Assembly (NCBI GenBank): GCA_904066235.2
Contig: CAJFCV020000005.1
Coordinates: forward strand, 4,769,501-4,833,500
Reading direction: 5' to 3'
DNA: 64,000 bases
Source: Bursaphelenchus xylophilus
Taxonomy: Eukaryota; Nematoda; Chromadorea; Rhabditida; Aphelenchoididae
Position 1 is the stretch's first letter; every line of letters begins with the position of its first letter. Shown one piece after another: positions 44,501 through 57,400 of this stretch. The translations under genes were made by a program, and so were the position numbers. The notes beneath the pieces are model-generated. The model was not told the origin of the DNA and made no database searches. It saw only the letters and a program-made list of their open reading frames with translations.

Positions 44501-47500
44501 AACTGAATAAGCTCTCCGTTCCTTTCTCCTATTCCTCATAATCCAGGTCGGAGGAATCATAAAGACTGCAGTTGTCTTCCCATAGCATCGGTATCATCTT
44601 TGCTAAGTACCATCTAAAAGTACGGCGCTCTGTGAACAGTCCAATAAAACATTTTATAACCTACTCTAAAGGTCTGCAATAAGTAAATACCAACACTGTA
44701 TGCATGCATGCAGCTGCGCAGCTGCAGTTGTTCCAAGTTTTTTCTCGTTTTTTATTCGGAAAGAGAAACCTGACACATTTTTGTCGAGCTGACACATTTT
44801 CTGAATTTCCAAAAAAAAAACTTTTCTTCTTTTCGTTGATCGTAAAACGAAAAGCTTTGTTGTCTTCAAAGGGGCGTTGAAAGAATATTCGACTATTTCT
44901 TTTTATGCTCCCGATATCCAATTGCTCGATCAACCGCGTTCTTATCGTCCGAACGCATTTTCCGGGCCTTTTGGGCTCGAGAGTTTCCCTTTTTACGCAT
45001 TCGCTCACAGTTCTCGAGGTATTTTTTCATTATAGAGGGGACCTTCAAAGCATGGCAAAAAGAACTCATTTTCCCACGACTTTTTTGTTTTTGGAATATT
45101 CGCGTGTTTCAAGATTTTAGTTAACCTTTCCTTTTAATGCCTGTTCTTAATGCAATGGGGAAAGGGGACACCATTTTTTCATAACTATACTTAATATGAC
45201 CTTCCGAATGTCTTTGAATAACTTTTTTTGACTGTTCTGCCAGTTTTGCAGGCATTTTTTACACATGAGTTTTCTCCAAAAGAGAACCTTTCTTTGCCCA
45301 GGCGTTTTATTCCTAATTTTTTATAAACTCCCAGTCTTTTTGTTTCTTGCGTTGATGTCACTGGTTAAATAGACTCATGATGTTGCCGAATACTATAATA
45401 GCTTGTGGTTCGTGGTTATTTTTGGAATGCTATCTTTTGAAAGGTTTTCCATTTTGCCAAAATTTCGATTTGTAGCACTTCCGTTATGGCCTTTCCATAT
45501 AAAAGGAACTCACTGGCAAAATTTATGTTTTATATGTAAACATTTACATATTTTTTTGCTCCCAGAAAGCTTTAAGCGTGAAAGGCTACATATATTACAT
45601 CGAAGTTCAATATTAAATTCGAAATTTGGTGCTAATGTTATTCCTCAATTCTATTCCACGCTATAATGATCCGTCCTGTAACCATCGTTATTCCAGGAAC
45701 TTTGTGAACCGGGGCATGGACCGCCTGAGACGTTCGTTCAGAAAGTCTCTCCATCTTGGCAACAACAAGAACAGGCTCACGGCGCAGGATTCCAGTGAGA
45801 TTCCTTCTGCTTCGGTTGGAGCCGGCTCAAAACCAAATGCCTTTCAGCCTGATGAAGCTTCAGTGAGAAATGGAACTTGTCATTTCCAAGTGAAGGTAAT
45901 ATATTTTGTTCTTGGAACACCTTAATGGTTTGTTTTTAGTATCTTGGTTCATGCGAAGTTTTTGAATCCAGAGGAATGGAGGTCTGTGAGCATGCGTTGA
46001 AACATCTCAGAGTAAGTTTTTTATTGGTTTCTATTCCGTATTTAGAGCAAAAACCGTGCGGTGAAAGCTGTCCTTTACGTTTCTGGCGATTCTCTTCGAG
46101 TCGTTGATCAGGAAGCAAGTCGAGGCCTCTTAGTAGACCAAACTGTTGAGAAAGTTTCTTTTTGTGCTCCAGATAGGTCGAATGAAAAAGGATTTGCCTA
46201 TATCTGTCGAGATGGCGCGACAAAACGGTGGATGTGCCATGGATTCACTGCGACGAAAGAGTCGGTAAGTTATTGGAGTTCCGTTCTACTTTTGGAATCA
46301 TTTTCTTAAATAGAGGTTGTTATACTGGATAAATGGAGGTTAATTGGGATCAATTTCAGGGTGAACGTCTGAGCCATGCGGTTGGATGTTCTTTTGCCAT
46401 CTGCCTGGAAAAGAAACGGAAGAGAGAAGCCGAGATGGCCGTCTTTTTAACAGCCAAGAATCTCGCGGAAGAAGTAAACGGAGAATTCAATGGGTCAGTT
46501 TATAGAAGAGACAAGAACAGTACATAAAACAATTATATTACATTACACTTCGATGTTTTAGTTCCCGTCAAAATCAAGCATATTCTTCGTTCCGTCGCCA
46601 ATTATCAATCGCCGAACGGCGTCAAGATCCCCAGAAAGCCATCCTTGCTCAACCCATTCCAATTCAAAGGTCGCAGTCCTCTTCCAATTCATTGATTGAT
46701 GTTCAATTGCCTACGACGGATGGTAGTCCAGCTTCCGAAGAAAACTCGACTGGTAAAGTTCGACCTCTAGTCAATCTGGCTTTGTTCGAGAAACAAAACA
46801 GTGTAAGAAGTCCTCCAAATGTTTCAAATTCAACATACAGTCAGTTCAAGAGGTTCAATTCTTTGAGAACAGATATGAATGGAAAACCGGTGAGTTCTGT
46901 TAGTTATGGCGGCTTTACTGTCCTGTTCCACTGGTCTTTTAAATTTATATTTCAGTTATTTGGAACTCTGAAATCACTCCATAATGAGCCGATTTACGAA
47001 GGAGATGAGGAATGGCCTGGAATATCCACATCCCAAGCCAATGTTGACACTAAGATGCAGACTTCTAATTCAGTGAATGAATTCGCTAGCATCAATGAAT
47101 CGAACAAAGAGAATGGTCTTACTAATGGATGGGATCGCTCAAAAAGTACAGTGTAAGCTGAAAAGTTTTTATTTTGATGTTCGGTCTTTAGGCCTTGTGC
47201 GTCAACAGTTTCTCAGACAGCGGATGAATGGCTGGAGGACATGTTAAAACGGACCACTGCTTCGACCGCTATGACTAATTCAAATTACACTGAATCGGTT
47301 GTAATTAAGCCTCAGCCAATGTCGAGTCTACCTCCAAGCCAGCCTCCTCCGCCTTTACCCCCTCAGGCTGTGCTGGAAACACCCCAAAAATCGCTCTTTA
47401 CATCTGTTTTTGCAACGCCGGGCATGTCTTCTCAAGTGCAACAAAGGACAAATGGCTTTATGGGAAACGGAACGATTCCAAACGGATTTGTCCATAATTT

Positions 47501-48080
47501 TGCTACTGCTCCGACGACTTCTTCGACAACGCCGTTGGATCAAAAGGTCGACATTGATTTCTTCATGAGTCCTCCGTCTTGTTCCACTACCACAACGGCG
47601 TCAAATTCGGTGGTTGTCAATGGTGTTCCAAGCTCTCAAATTACGAATGGCAATCCAGCTTTCCTGAATCCGGTTAGAAGGACATCGACGGATAAAAGGA
47701 AATCAATTGAATATCAGATCCTGGAAGAAACAGACGCGCCTCCTCAAAGCCCACCAAGAGTAACATCACCGTTAACACAAATAGCGGAAGTTGATATATT
47801 TGGCCAACCAGTATTCAATCCAGTAAAAGTGGAGAAGTTGACGTCAAACCAAGAAAGTGCCTCTGGGACACTGGATCAACTTCCGGCCAATCCCTCTGCG
47901 ATTCCAACGTTAAACTTGAGCCAGGATTCTCCAGATCAAAAGGCTCCAGATGCTGTCAACGAGCCTGATCCGTTCGATGTCCAATGGACGGATCAGGTCT
48001 TGGAATCGGCCAGATCTTCCAGAATTGCGACCTTAAACAGGAATCCATTCAGTCAGGAAAGTGCCCCGGTTAATGTCTAA
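41501..48080 (+). CDS. num-1: Numb homologue (PTB-domain endocytic adaptor)
   Basis: Adaptor that controls asymmetric cell division, Notch signalling and endocytic recycling. Exons: 41501-41520 (MPFRRK), optional 43965-44255, 45697-45895, 45940-46011, 46046-46264, 46360-46493, 46562-46889, 46956-47152, 47192-48080. Without the optional exon the protein has 685 residues, with it 782; both stay in frame. An internal Met ([12 protein letters not shown]) matches the usual Numb start. The PTB domain covers about residues 45-200 and includes [34 protein letters not shown] and [19 protein letters not shown]. The tail carries DPFDVQW (AP2 alpha-ear type) and NPFSQES (EH-domain ligand), plus a proline run. 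The AATAAA at about 48418 ends the 3' UTR. The orthology call is firm; use of the far upstream exon is inferred from phase. Confidence 0.92.
41553..42989. repeat. array of GCACNGTGC palindromes in three joined inverted-repeat modules
   Basis: I count 23 exact copies of the 9-bp palindrome GCAC-N-GTGC between 41596 and 42918, plus near copies. Spacing is irregular (20-90 bases) apart from an AT-rich block (41932-42257) with none. Three modules lie end to end, each with its own terminal inverted repeats: A 41553-42512 (TACTAGTCCAGC...), B 42512-42798 (ACTATTACGCTTTTTCAAAA...), C about 42795-42989 (AGTCCTTCCGGAAAGTCGCC...). Long frames through it repeat HCA, TVQ or AQC because of the motif and are not coding. 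The array sits in the Numb first intron, 32 bases after the donor. Confidence 0.85.
43010..43964. other. rest of the Numb first intron
   Basis: About 950 bases between the palindrome array and the optional Numb exon. A 101-codon plus-strand frame (43330-43635) is open but has no recognisable feature. I see no other gene. Confidence 0.4.
44295..44611 (-). pseudogene. antisense open segments split by one in-frame TAG
   Basis: Inside a Numb intron, on the other strand, a frame reads [20 protein letters not shown] and on to DYEE, then TAG, then continues in the same frame with [20 protein letters not shown] and [20 protein letters not shown] to a TAA at 44295. An acceptor-like TACTTTTAG precedes the first part. 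Both halves look like protein, but there is no ATG-led gene around them and no donor that removes the stop. A decayed exon copy is the simplest reading. I do not recognise the source. Confidence 0.35.
44612..45696. other. Numb intron sequence without a supported gene
   Basis: AT-rich. A 115-codon minus-strand frame (45008-44661) and an 87-codon plus-strand frame (45403-45666) are open, but neither shows a domain or splice support. Confidence 0.4.
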
Positions 48081-48443
48081 CATTAGATTACGTAATTAGA
48101 CCTATCTAGGCTACGTATTCATCTGTCCTTGAAGGGCCTAACTCTTTTTATAGACACAGTTTATTTGGACCAACTATCTGGTTTTAGCATCCAATGCTAG
48201 TTCGGTCTTGTCTTTGACGTCTCAATGTATAAATATATTGTGAAAGAGATATATCTAACCTTCCATTCTTTGGCCCCTTCATAGTGGATCCCTCATTCTA
48301 ATATCATCATGGTTTGCGACACCTTTCAAGTGACCTTCGTAGGCAGTTCACATATTATAATTTGCAAGTATGCCCCATTACTAACGGTTATATTTAGTCT
48401 ATATGAATATTTTCGCAAATAAATGTTCACAATATCGTTGTAT

Positions 48444-49865
48444 TTACATTTCATCTGAAGCATGGGGAGCGGAAGATTGCTGTTGGGTTTCATCTGAATT
48501 GTGTTTTTTACCAGCAGCAGGAGCAGTATCTAAAAATATGTTATAAAAAAGTATTTCTGGCCGTCTTCAAATACCTTTCTTGCTTCCAGACCTCTCTTGT
48601 TTCTCCCTTTTTCGATTAACCAATTTGTTTCGTCCATACTGGTCCAATTCGCTTTCAGACCATTTTTTGGAGATGGTTGTAGATGTCATATTATGGGAAT
48701 AGGATGGAGTTTCACTCTCCATCTTTGCCTTCGCATCGACTGCTTCTCTGACAAGCTTCTTCTTTCTTTGTAGCTTTAATTTTGATCTGAGTTCCTTGGC
48801 CTTTTTCTCCATTTCGTCAGTTTCCTTCGCAAATTTGACGTCTTTGTTTTGATGGGTCACAATCTGATATCTTCTTAATGCTATGGAATTCTGTAACCAA
48901 TACTTCTTCTACAATATCGAAACTCACCGCCAGACTGATGACCATCAAATACCGGGGTTTATTTTTCTTCCATTTGATGCATAATATAATCATTCCCATC
49001 ACTACAGTAAGACCAATTCCAACGCTTAATCCTGCAAAGAATAGACCGATTCTTAGAGTAATGGGAGGATGATATTTTGATGTAACATTGGTTGTTTCAG
49101 CTGTTGTAGAGCCCGATAAAAGCATGGTACGAGGAACAATTTCTTCATCGCTGATGCCGTCTTCGGTTACATTCTTCTGAAATTCTGAATAATATTATTT
49201 AATTCAAATTCTACTTACAATCAAAGCCGTGTTATTGTACCAATTATTTGAAAAGACGATGACATCCGCATGTATTTCCTTTTCAGTTGAATTTGAATCC
49301 ATGAAAGGCCGGCATGAAGAACGGGATTGTATGCCCGGGAGATAGAAAACTTCTATTCCTCCCACCGCCGAGATGTTTAAGCGGATTTCAGCAGACCGCG
49401 ACAAATTGAGTGTCAACGGATCGATTTTACTATTATTATAGTTAGTTGTTCCATTGAAATAAACGTGCTCTTTATCTTTCATAACAAACTCAAGACTTAT
49501 CACACATTGATCAAAGCGCCAGTACACTCTAAAGAAAGTACACATTTAATAAAAAAGTTTGGAGCTTACTTCTGCCAAATCCTGGTCTTGATGTCGTTGT
49601 AGTCATCCGGCCAAACGTTTCCCAAGTTCCAGTGAAGCTGCAGTATTCTCTCCCTGTTTTGTATAAACTTCACTCGATTTACTGTGCAATCTCCATCAAT
49701 GTTAATATCACTGCCATTTCTAAATTGCAAATCACTGATTTAACGGGCCTAAACTCACAGACAAGAGATGGCTTCGGGAGGCTTACAGTCTCTGTTAATT
49801 ACATCCCAAAATTCCGAATGTACGGACATCAGCATAGCCAAGAAAAGCATTACATAATTAAACAT
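48444..49865 (-). CDS. orphan type I membrane protein, 405 residues
   Basis: Six exons (49865-49759, 49719-49570, 49528-49219, 49176-48928, 48890-48575, 48529-48444) close in frame. A signal peptide (MFNYVMLFLAMLMSVHS) leads an outer domain of about 230 residues with roughly six cysteines and several N-glycosylation sites (NGT, NLS, NIS, NST, NNT). One membrane helix follows (IGLFFAGLSVGIGLTVVMGM), then a basic cytoplasmic tail that begins with a Lys/Glu coiled-coil-like stretch (ETDEMEKKAKELRSKLKLQR). I do not recognise the family; the layout suggests a cell-surface receptor. The start lies 198 bases from the divergent gene at 50063, and the 3' end faces Numb. Confidence 0.8.
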
Positions 49866-50062
49866 GTTTTATGGAACGACCGTTTACAAATAACAGGAGG
49901 TGGAAGAAATAAAAATCAGTAAAACTCCCCTCCAAATTGATGAAATTTGCATATTTCCCACAACGTATAAGTGCAACGTCTTCGAAAGAAGCGCACGGAA
50001 TTCGCGGCAGTGTGACTGACTAGCTTCCTCAGGAGTGGTTGCTTTCTCTCTTCTCTCTGAAC
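49866..50062. promoter_or_regulatory. short divergent promoter region
   Basis: Only 197 bases separate the start codons of the orphan membrane protein (minus) and the multi-pass protein (plus), so the two probably share or overlap promoter elements. Confidence 0.45.
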
Positions 50063-51073
50063 ATGGCTGGACCTATCGTCGAACTGGGTGGCAAGTACAG
50101 GCAGGAGTTGGAGGAATCCTTCAACGGGTTGCGGCAAAGAGTCAACGTCGCCGAAGTTCAGCAACGTCTTCAACAGCAAGCCGCTGAACTGCAGCCGACT
50201 CTGAATGCCAAGAAAGATGAAACCGTGGCGGCGCTGAGTGAGATGGTAAGCGGGTTACGGTAGTTGGAATGGTTTTGTGGGTTTTGTGTAACGGTAGTCG
50301 GAATCATCTCTTTGGATTTGTTGAATGGGGTGGTTGAATGTTTTTTACGGTGCCTTTTCTTTCTGATCGATTGTTTTGTAGGGGCCTGTTTCCACTCCTG
50401 GATCCAAAGTTCTGGAGGTGTTTGCGTGGTCGACCGTGCTCCAATTTGTCTTCGGCCTCACATCAATCATTTCGACCATTGTTCTCTCGCCCATCCTTGG
50501 CCTGTTCCTTGAGTCTGGATCGGCTCTCCTCATCTCCTTAGTGCTCCTCCCCGTCCTCATCTATCAACATGTCTCAGCGTCTAGCTCTGAAGCCTCCAAC
50601 CGTGCCAAACTTCTCGCCTTTTCCGCCGTTGAAGGTCTTCTGGTGGGCTTCCTCCTGTCCCAGAAGTATCTTCCCACTGCTGGCCCAGTTATGTTCCTGA
50701 CCCCGCTGACCATCGCTCTGGTTGCTCAATTCGGTGAAGGTTCCCTGGGAACCCGTCAAGTCTACTTGGGAGCCACTCTTGGCGCTGGATTGGGTCTCCA
50801 TCTCGTTCTTGGTCTGATCACCGGCTTAAGCTTCGGATACCTGCTTCTGTCCATTTTGTACAGTGCAGCTGGTTTCGTCGCTCTCCAGTTCGCGTTGAAA
50901 GATGTGAGTTAGATGAGCATGTCGATGTCGCCATCCATTTTTCCGATTATAATGTTTTATTTCAGGTGTCGGCCTCCAACGTTCAACTCATCTTGTTCAT
51001 GGGAATCTTGGTCTCTCACATCCTCATCTTTGGCCTGTTCGGTGGAGAAAAGGGGGATGTTCAGCAGAATTGA
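50063..51073 (+). CDS. multi-pass membrane protein, BI-1/TMBIM-like, copy 1
   Basis: Three exons (50063-50245, 50382-50903, 50966-51073) encode 270 residues. A soluble N-terminal helix rich in Gln (EVQQRLQQQAAELQ) is followed by about six to seven hydrophobic segments. The order and spacing of the later ones (YLGATLGAGLGLHLVLGLI, then FGYLLLSILYSAAGFVALQF, then LKD) recall Bax inhibitor-1 family proteins, which act in the endoplasmic reticulum on calcium leak and cell death. The similarity is by eye and modest. A paralogue with identical exon phases lies at 58956-59996. AATAAA is at 51085. Confidence 0.8.
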
Positions 51074-51432
51074 GTGTTTTTACCAATAAACTACTGATTT
51101 ATACTTGGCATTTATTTCTTGTAATTCGGGTCTACGAGCAATCCTCCAATTCTGGCAAACACGATACACGTTCTTGTTCTTGTAATTTTTGGGCTCTCTT
51201 CGTATATTTTGCCTTTCCTCTCTTGTACGCAGCTTGCGCCCAAACATGTTGCCGCGAAATTTTTTTTGGAAAAGATCGAAATTCGCCCGAGGTATAAGTC
51301 GTTCTGTCGCCATGCACGCCCGTGATTTCACGACTTTCCGGATTCGGAGGGAAGATAACGTTTTACCGTCGTGTTCTACGTTAGGTTGTTGTTGTTGTTT
51401 TTGATGTTTTTTTGTGATTCTTCGTGTTTCAG

Positions 51433-54400
51433 ATGGCGATCTCTTTCGATCAGTTCGAGATCGTCTCGAGCTCGGTTGATGGAACGACCTGCGCTGCAAA
51501 TCTGGACAATACGGATCTCTTTGAGGTGACTACCGCGGCTACGATTAGTACGTTTTTTACCAGCTAGTTGTTCATTTTAATGTTTAGAAACAGAAGAAGA
51601 ACTTCCACGAGACTGCGAACCGCCAAAAGTTATCTCCTTCCCATTTGCCGGCCGCGTTTATTTTGTTGTGGATACCTATTTATATGGGATTCTGATTGAA
51701 GATACGGTTGTAAACGAAGTGCAGCAGGTTCTGCCAGGTAATTTAAAGCGTTCTGGTGTTCACACAGTTCAGGTGCTGTATGCGATTATAATGTTCAACC
51801 GGAATTTGCTCTTCTCGCCTTGGATAATGGGGTAATTGTTGTGTTGGGGGAAGATGGAGTTTCTCCGAAGACCTTCCAACTTTCCCACCGTGAAGGTACC
51901 TCCTACTCCATCGGTATTTGCGACGTAACTATCGATGACAGTTTCTTGGTTGTTCTGGTTGAATATCCTGATACTGCCGAATTGATTATATATTCGATTG
52001 ACAAATTTGGAAATAGGGACTTCATTGATGGGCTGGAAAGAATCGCCAGCTTTCCCGGGCTTCCCTTGGGCTTTCTCGCTGTTACAACATCTGGAATTTC
52101 AATTGTAAGTATTCAATTATAATTGCGTTTCACATTGTTTCTTTTGCTTTAGATTCCCAAGAATTGTTTGAAAAGCAGACTGTACATTGATCCATGCGAT
52201 TTGCTTTCCACCGTTCCACAACTTCAGCACTTGCTAATGGATGATGCTGCTCAAGATGTAGACGAGGTGCATACTTTTGACGAGATGATGATGATACGAC
52301 GAGATGGCTTCATGTCTGTCTATTCTAATCTTGGGAGCATCCGTCCATGCGGCGAACTTGATTTCTACTCGTTGAGATCTGAGATTGTTCAATTCCAAAT
52401 TCTAAACCATGAAGGCAGCTTCGTCAAGTCGTCGGATAAGGTGGTCTTGCAATTGAGAGATGGGGATTCGTACAAATTGCATTGCACCACCATGAGCAAG
52501 GACTTTAGTTATTCGGTGGAAGTGCCCAAGACGGTGGGCATATGTTCCAAGATGACCATCGCTACCACTTATGCTGATAATGTTGTCTATGCGGAGGGGT
52601 TCGGTTTGAAAAGGTAGGCCAATTTCCTATGTTTCTTCGCTTTGGTGTAGTTGGAGTCATTGTTTTATTTCAGTCCTCAAGGGGTCAGAATCCGTTTTAT
52701 ATACGAAAGTCGGCCAGACGCCCGTCTGAGCAACCTTCTGGACAAGCAAAGATTCGACGCCGCTATGAAATGGGCTCTTGAATACGGGCTGGACACTGGT
52801 GTAAGTTGTGTTTAAATTTATTTTTAATGTGTTTAGATCGTCATTGCCCGTGAAGTGCAGTATATTGTTAGTATGATGATTCGATTTGGTACTGAAGAGC
52901 AAGACATGGATGAATTTATTTCTCTTCTGAGCCAGTTGCCGGACGATCAGAGCTTCGACTACGCGTACGAGGTCATGATGTTGGCGAGGAACCGCGAAAG
53001 CATTCAGAAGATGCTCGATTTTTGTCGTGGGCGACAGATTAAAGGTCCGTTTTTCTTCTTTGAGAGGTATCTTAGTTTCGATTTTCCTTTAAGTTTTGTG
53101 TTGATTTCAGACGAAAGCCTGATAAGCAGCGTTCAATGTTTTAAATATGCTGTAACGTCTTACTGTTTGGTCTATGGGCCCGACGCCGACTTTTCGGACC
53201 CCATTTGGGAGTTATTTTGGAATAAAGAAGGGCATTGGGATCTATTCAAGCAACTGGTGGAGGATGGAAAAATCGATCGAGCTCGATGTCTGTGGCAAAG
53301 ATATGTGGACAACATGGAGACGAATCTCCAAACCAAATTGGAGGACTTCCCAGGATTGCTGAAATCTTTTGATCGAGTCATCCGATCGGATCTCGCTCTT
53401 GTGAATGACGTCATCCAGCTGTTAGAACATGAAATTTTACATTCGTTTGTGTCCTTAGACAATCTTCCCGCTCTCTCTCAATACTCGGAATGTTTAGTTG
53501 AATTCTTGCAAACGGTCGTCTCCCTGTTGGAAAGATCTTCCCAGGAATATCCATTCAACGCCTATTTTGTGGCGGATACGGTGCGCCGATTCCGAAACAA
53601 GATCCTCAAGGATGTTGATGATTTCGACCGGCAGGTAGGCAGCTATTTTCGAGTGCTGATTTCCTGTCGTTTTAGCATCAAAAAATACTCCAATTATCCC
53701 AAATCTCTGCCGGACTTCAAACTCCCAATTGTTTTACTGATTTGGACATCCTCCGCGGTCGCCTGAAGATGATATGCCATATCAAAAAGACTTATGATGT
53801 TAATTGTTCCATGGCTGATGTGACCGCGGAATCATTCGAAGCACTGGCGCTGAAGATGTTGATCAATTTCACTTACCGTGTTGTTGACCACCTCCAAGTG
53901 TATGCCCAAACAAAGGTCATACCTTTCTGCAAGGAATTCAAGTTGGATAAAGATGAAATCTTTCTGAAATTTGTGAAGTGCGGTCCCAGGAATCTGCCAG
54001 TATGTCTGGTGCTGGCTGACATGATGGACGACAGCGATTTGTGTGCCCGAACAACAATGGCCATGATGAAAAGTTGCCCGCTGACAAAGTCGGGATGGCC
54101 TCCGGTACTTCAAGCGCAAATCGTGAAGGTCCTGAGCAGGGATATTTCGTCCTCAATGTGGGTTTAGAATAGTAAATATTTATACCTTTTATGGCTTATG
54201 AAATATGTTCGTTTTTCCAGCCGGAACCAATTGAACAGTCTTCTTCTTCGTCGTGACATCGCTATGATCCTCTTGTCTTACCCGAAGATACTTCGTAAGA
54301 ACTTGATTACGGATATCCCCACAAACCAGGACCTTTCTTCCATATGTTTTGAGGTCATCAATGCCCCAGATTCTACAATGGTCAACAAGTTTGATGATGT

Positions 54401-57400
54401 CCAAAAATTGCACAGCATGTGTATGTCTGATCGTGCACTTTGTTTTGATTTTGAATTGTTCTGCCAGCAAGTGCTGGGAGATTTGACTGACGTCGCTGCG
54501 GACTGCGGCTTTCTGGATGACTTTATCAGATGTTTGAGTGATTACGAAATGAAAAAGAGGGTCCTGATGCCTTCGATTGTGGTTTCTCTCGAGTTGATGG
54601 GACAGTTGCCAACAGAATGCATGCCGAAGTATGTGAAGCGAGTGTCCGCTTTCCTCGGCTATCTTAATTCCGATGATCCGGAGAGACTGAACGCGGAGGA
54701 ACAGATGCTTGTCATCTACTCGACCTTTACTTCATTCAGCCTGCAAATCACACCCAATGAGATTGGAAACTTTGAAAAGGCAGAGGGACGCTTGATCGAT
54801 GCCTTGTTGAATACGGACAACGATTTGACTTTTAGTGGATACCAACATTTTGGCGAGATGTTATTATTGGATATGGATAAGGTCGTGGGCCTTTTATATA
54901 AACCAGAAGTGGTTCAGAAAATGCTGGTGTCAGAGGAACTCAAGCTCAGATTACAATCCATGCTCTCGTAAATCTTGCAGATGTTTTTATGTTATTTAAT
55001 GATTTAGTGCTCTGTTCAACGGCAAGCTGGAGGTTACTTACGAACACCAGTCACTTATTGACGCCATTTATCTGCATCTCTCACTGTTTGGCCAATATCC
55101 GATTAGCATGTCGGACGTCGCCTATCTTGCCGAGAGAATTGCAAGTGTTGTGGAGTTCATTGAATTGAATCAGGTCAAGCCAGGTACTCCCGAAATAGAC
55201 AGTTCATGGTCTACGGTAATGTTAATGTATGGGATTTATAGCTTTATTTCAGCTGCTGATGTATGCCCACTTTGTTCAAGAGATTATCAGAGCTCTGACC
55301 CCGCGAGAGCCGTTGGATGATATCGACGATCAATGGAAGAATGCAGAGAATATGTGAGTTTTCTTGGGAGAATACTGTATTTCTAATATAGGGAACGCGA
55401 AAAGATTTGTAATCGAGCCTACGAGGGAGAATCCTTGTGCGAAATCAAAGTTCTTCACACCGCCTTTAATCTGGCAATGTCGGCAAACAAGTAAGTGATG
55501 AAAGAATTACGTCATATTGTAGTTTTAGTGAGTCTTCCGAGAAGAATCGGCAGGAATTGTGGAACGATCTCCTTATGCATTTAATCTCCACTTACAATTT
55601 CGAACTTTGTTTGAAGGCCTTCCAATTGATCAACAATCCAGGTAATATTATCATCATTTGATATTACGCGTGCCCCTTTCTTACAGCCTTTATTTCTGAT
55701 CCAACCCCACTCTACTCACTCTATCAGAACTTCCTCGGGTTGTATCTGGAGAAGTTAATCGCCCATTATGGCAAAGAGTTCTATGGTCTGGACGCAGCTG
55801 TGGCCGCTTGCAGAAGCGCCCCGGATGAGAAACAAGTGGAGGCAGTTGTGGATCAGCTATTCAAGTCGTTTTACCAGAAACAAGATAGAATCCCCGCCTA
55901 CAGATGTGTGGAACTCCAGATGAAACTCGGGTTCCTGAGTCCCATCGAGGCCGTAAAGCGCATGAATGCCATCCTCTGCATCAACGAATTGGTCGCGGTT
56001 GGAGTGAATCTTTCTTCTCGCTTCATGGTCGGCGGTCCGCTTTGCGCAATGGAAACGTTGGTTATTTCCTTGGTACCCCCGGGCATCCTCATCAATTGGT
56101 GTCAGCGATTTGGACATGACGTGGAACAAACATTGCGGACCTATGTTTTGAAGTTGGTTGAGGTACAAATTGGAGAGGGCAAGAAGGCGTTGAGAACCAA
56201 AACGGTGGCAGATACTCTCGAATCTTTGGCCCCCCTCGGAGATCAGACCAAACTCCTCTCTGAACTTTTGCAATGTATGCTGGCTCATGTTAATCCTTAC
56301 GATTATGACCTGATCCACACGGTCCTTACTAAATGCGTCGAGATGTGCCAAGATCAATGTACAAAGAACATGTTCAAGAAGTATTTGCATCTCATCAAGT
56401 TTTTGAAGTAGGTGGAGACACTTGCTTGGAAGTATGAAAATTGTTTAGGTCGAACCGTCGAGTCCAATTGATCGGCTCTGCTGAGGTGAAATGGCTCAAA
56501 GCGAAAGGACTAGACCAACTCCAGGACTCGGTTTGGGCCAAGGCTCGCCTACCATTCCACATCTTCTTCGATGAGACGGTGACATCGACTTTAAAAGAAT
56601 TCCTTTTGTATGAATTGGGAACCGAGCAGCTTCCTGTAGGTCTCATTTCCAATGGTCGAAATAAGTGTTGTAATTGTAGAGATGGAAGGATATGGTCTAC
56701 AAATGCAAAGGGTTAGTTCCCTTGACCACTGTCACCCTTGAGACCTCTGCCATCCTCAGCGACCTGGAAAGATGCTGTCAATTGGACGAGATGAATTTGG
56801 CTGTGCTAGGGTCTATTAAGCAATTACTGGCCATAACTCTTAGTCCGACAATCTACTTGAAGAAGATTGCGTGTAAAATGAATGAATTGCCCAACTGTAA
56901 GATATGATAGGGGTAGAACGGTAACAATTTTTGTTTTAGCCATTGTTCGAACAGAATTTCTTCGATTAATTTACACCGCAAGTTGTGAGCTCTTTTCCAA
57001 TATGAAAGCCGGGCATGGTGCTGGAATCCAGAAGGATGAGAAATTTAAAGAATACGAAGAAGCCCTGCTGTGGATGAAGGGCATCAGATTATCGGGAGAG
57101 ATGCACACTTTCCTCAAGAACTTCGACTTCATCTCCCCGCAGACCTCGGCTCTAATTGGGGATGCAAAGGCCACCTGCACTGTGATTATTGATGAATTCA
57201 CGGATTGGGATAACTGGGATCAGATTGGTAGGTGTGGAAATGACTATTAGAACATAAGATGTTGTGTTGTTACATACGTCTGTTTTCAGCCAAGGCGTTG
57301 GCCTTCTTGGGGAAAGTCAGCTCCCAAAACCTTATCAATCTCCGCTCCTTCCTACGAAATTATTTGGCCGACCGACTCTCGGGCCACGCGGAAATGGTCT

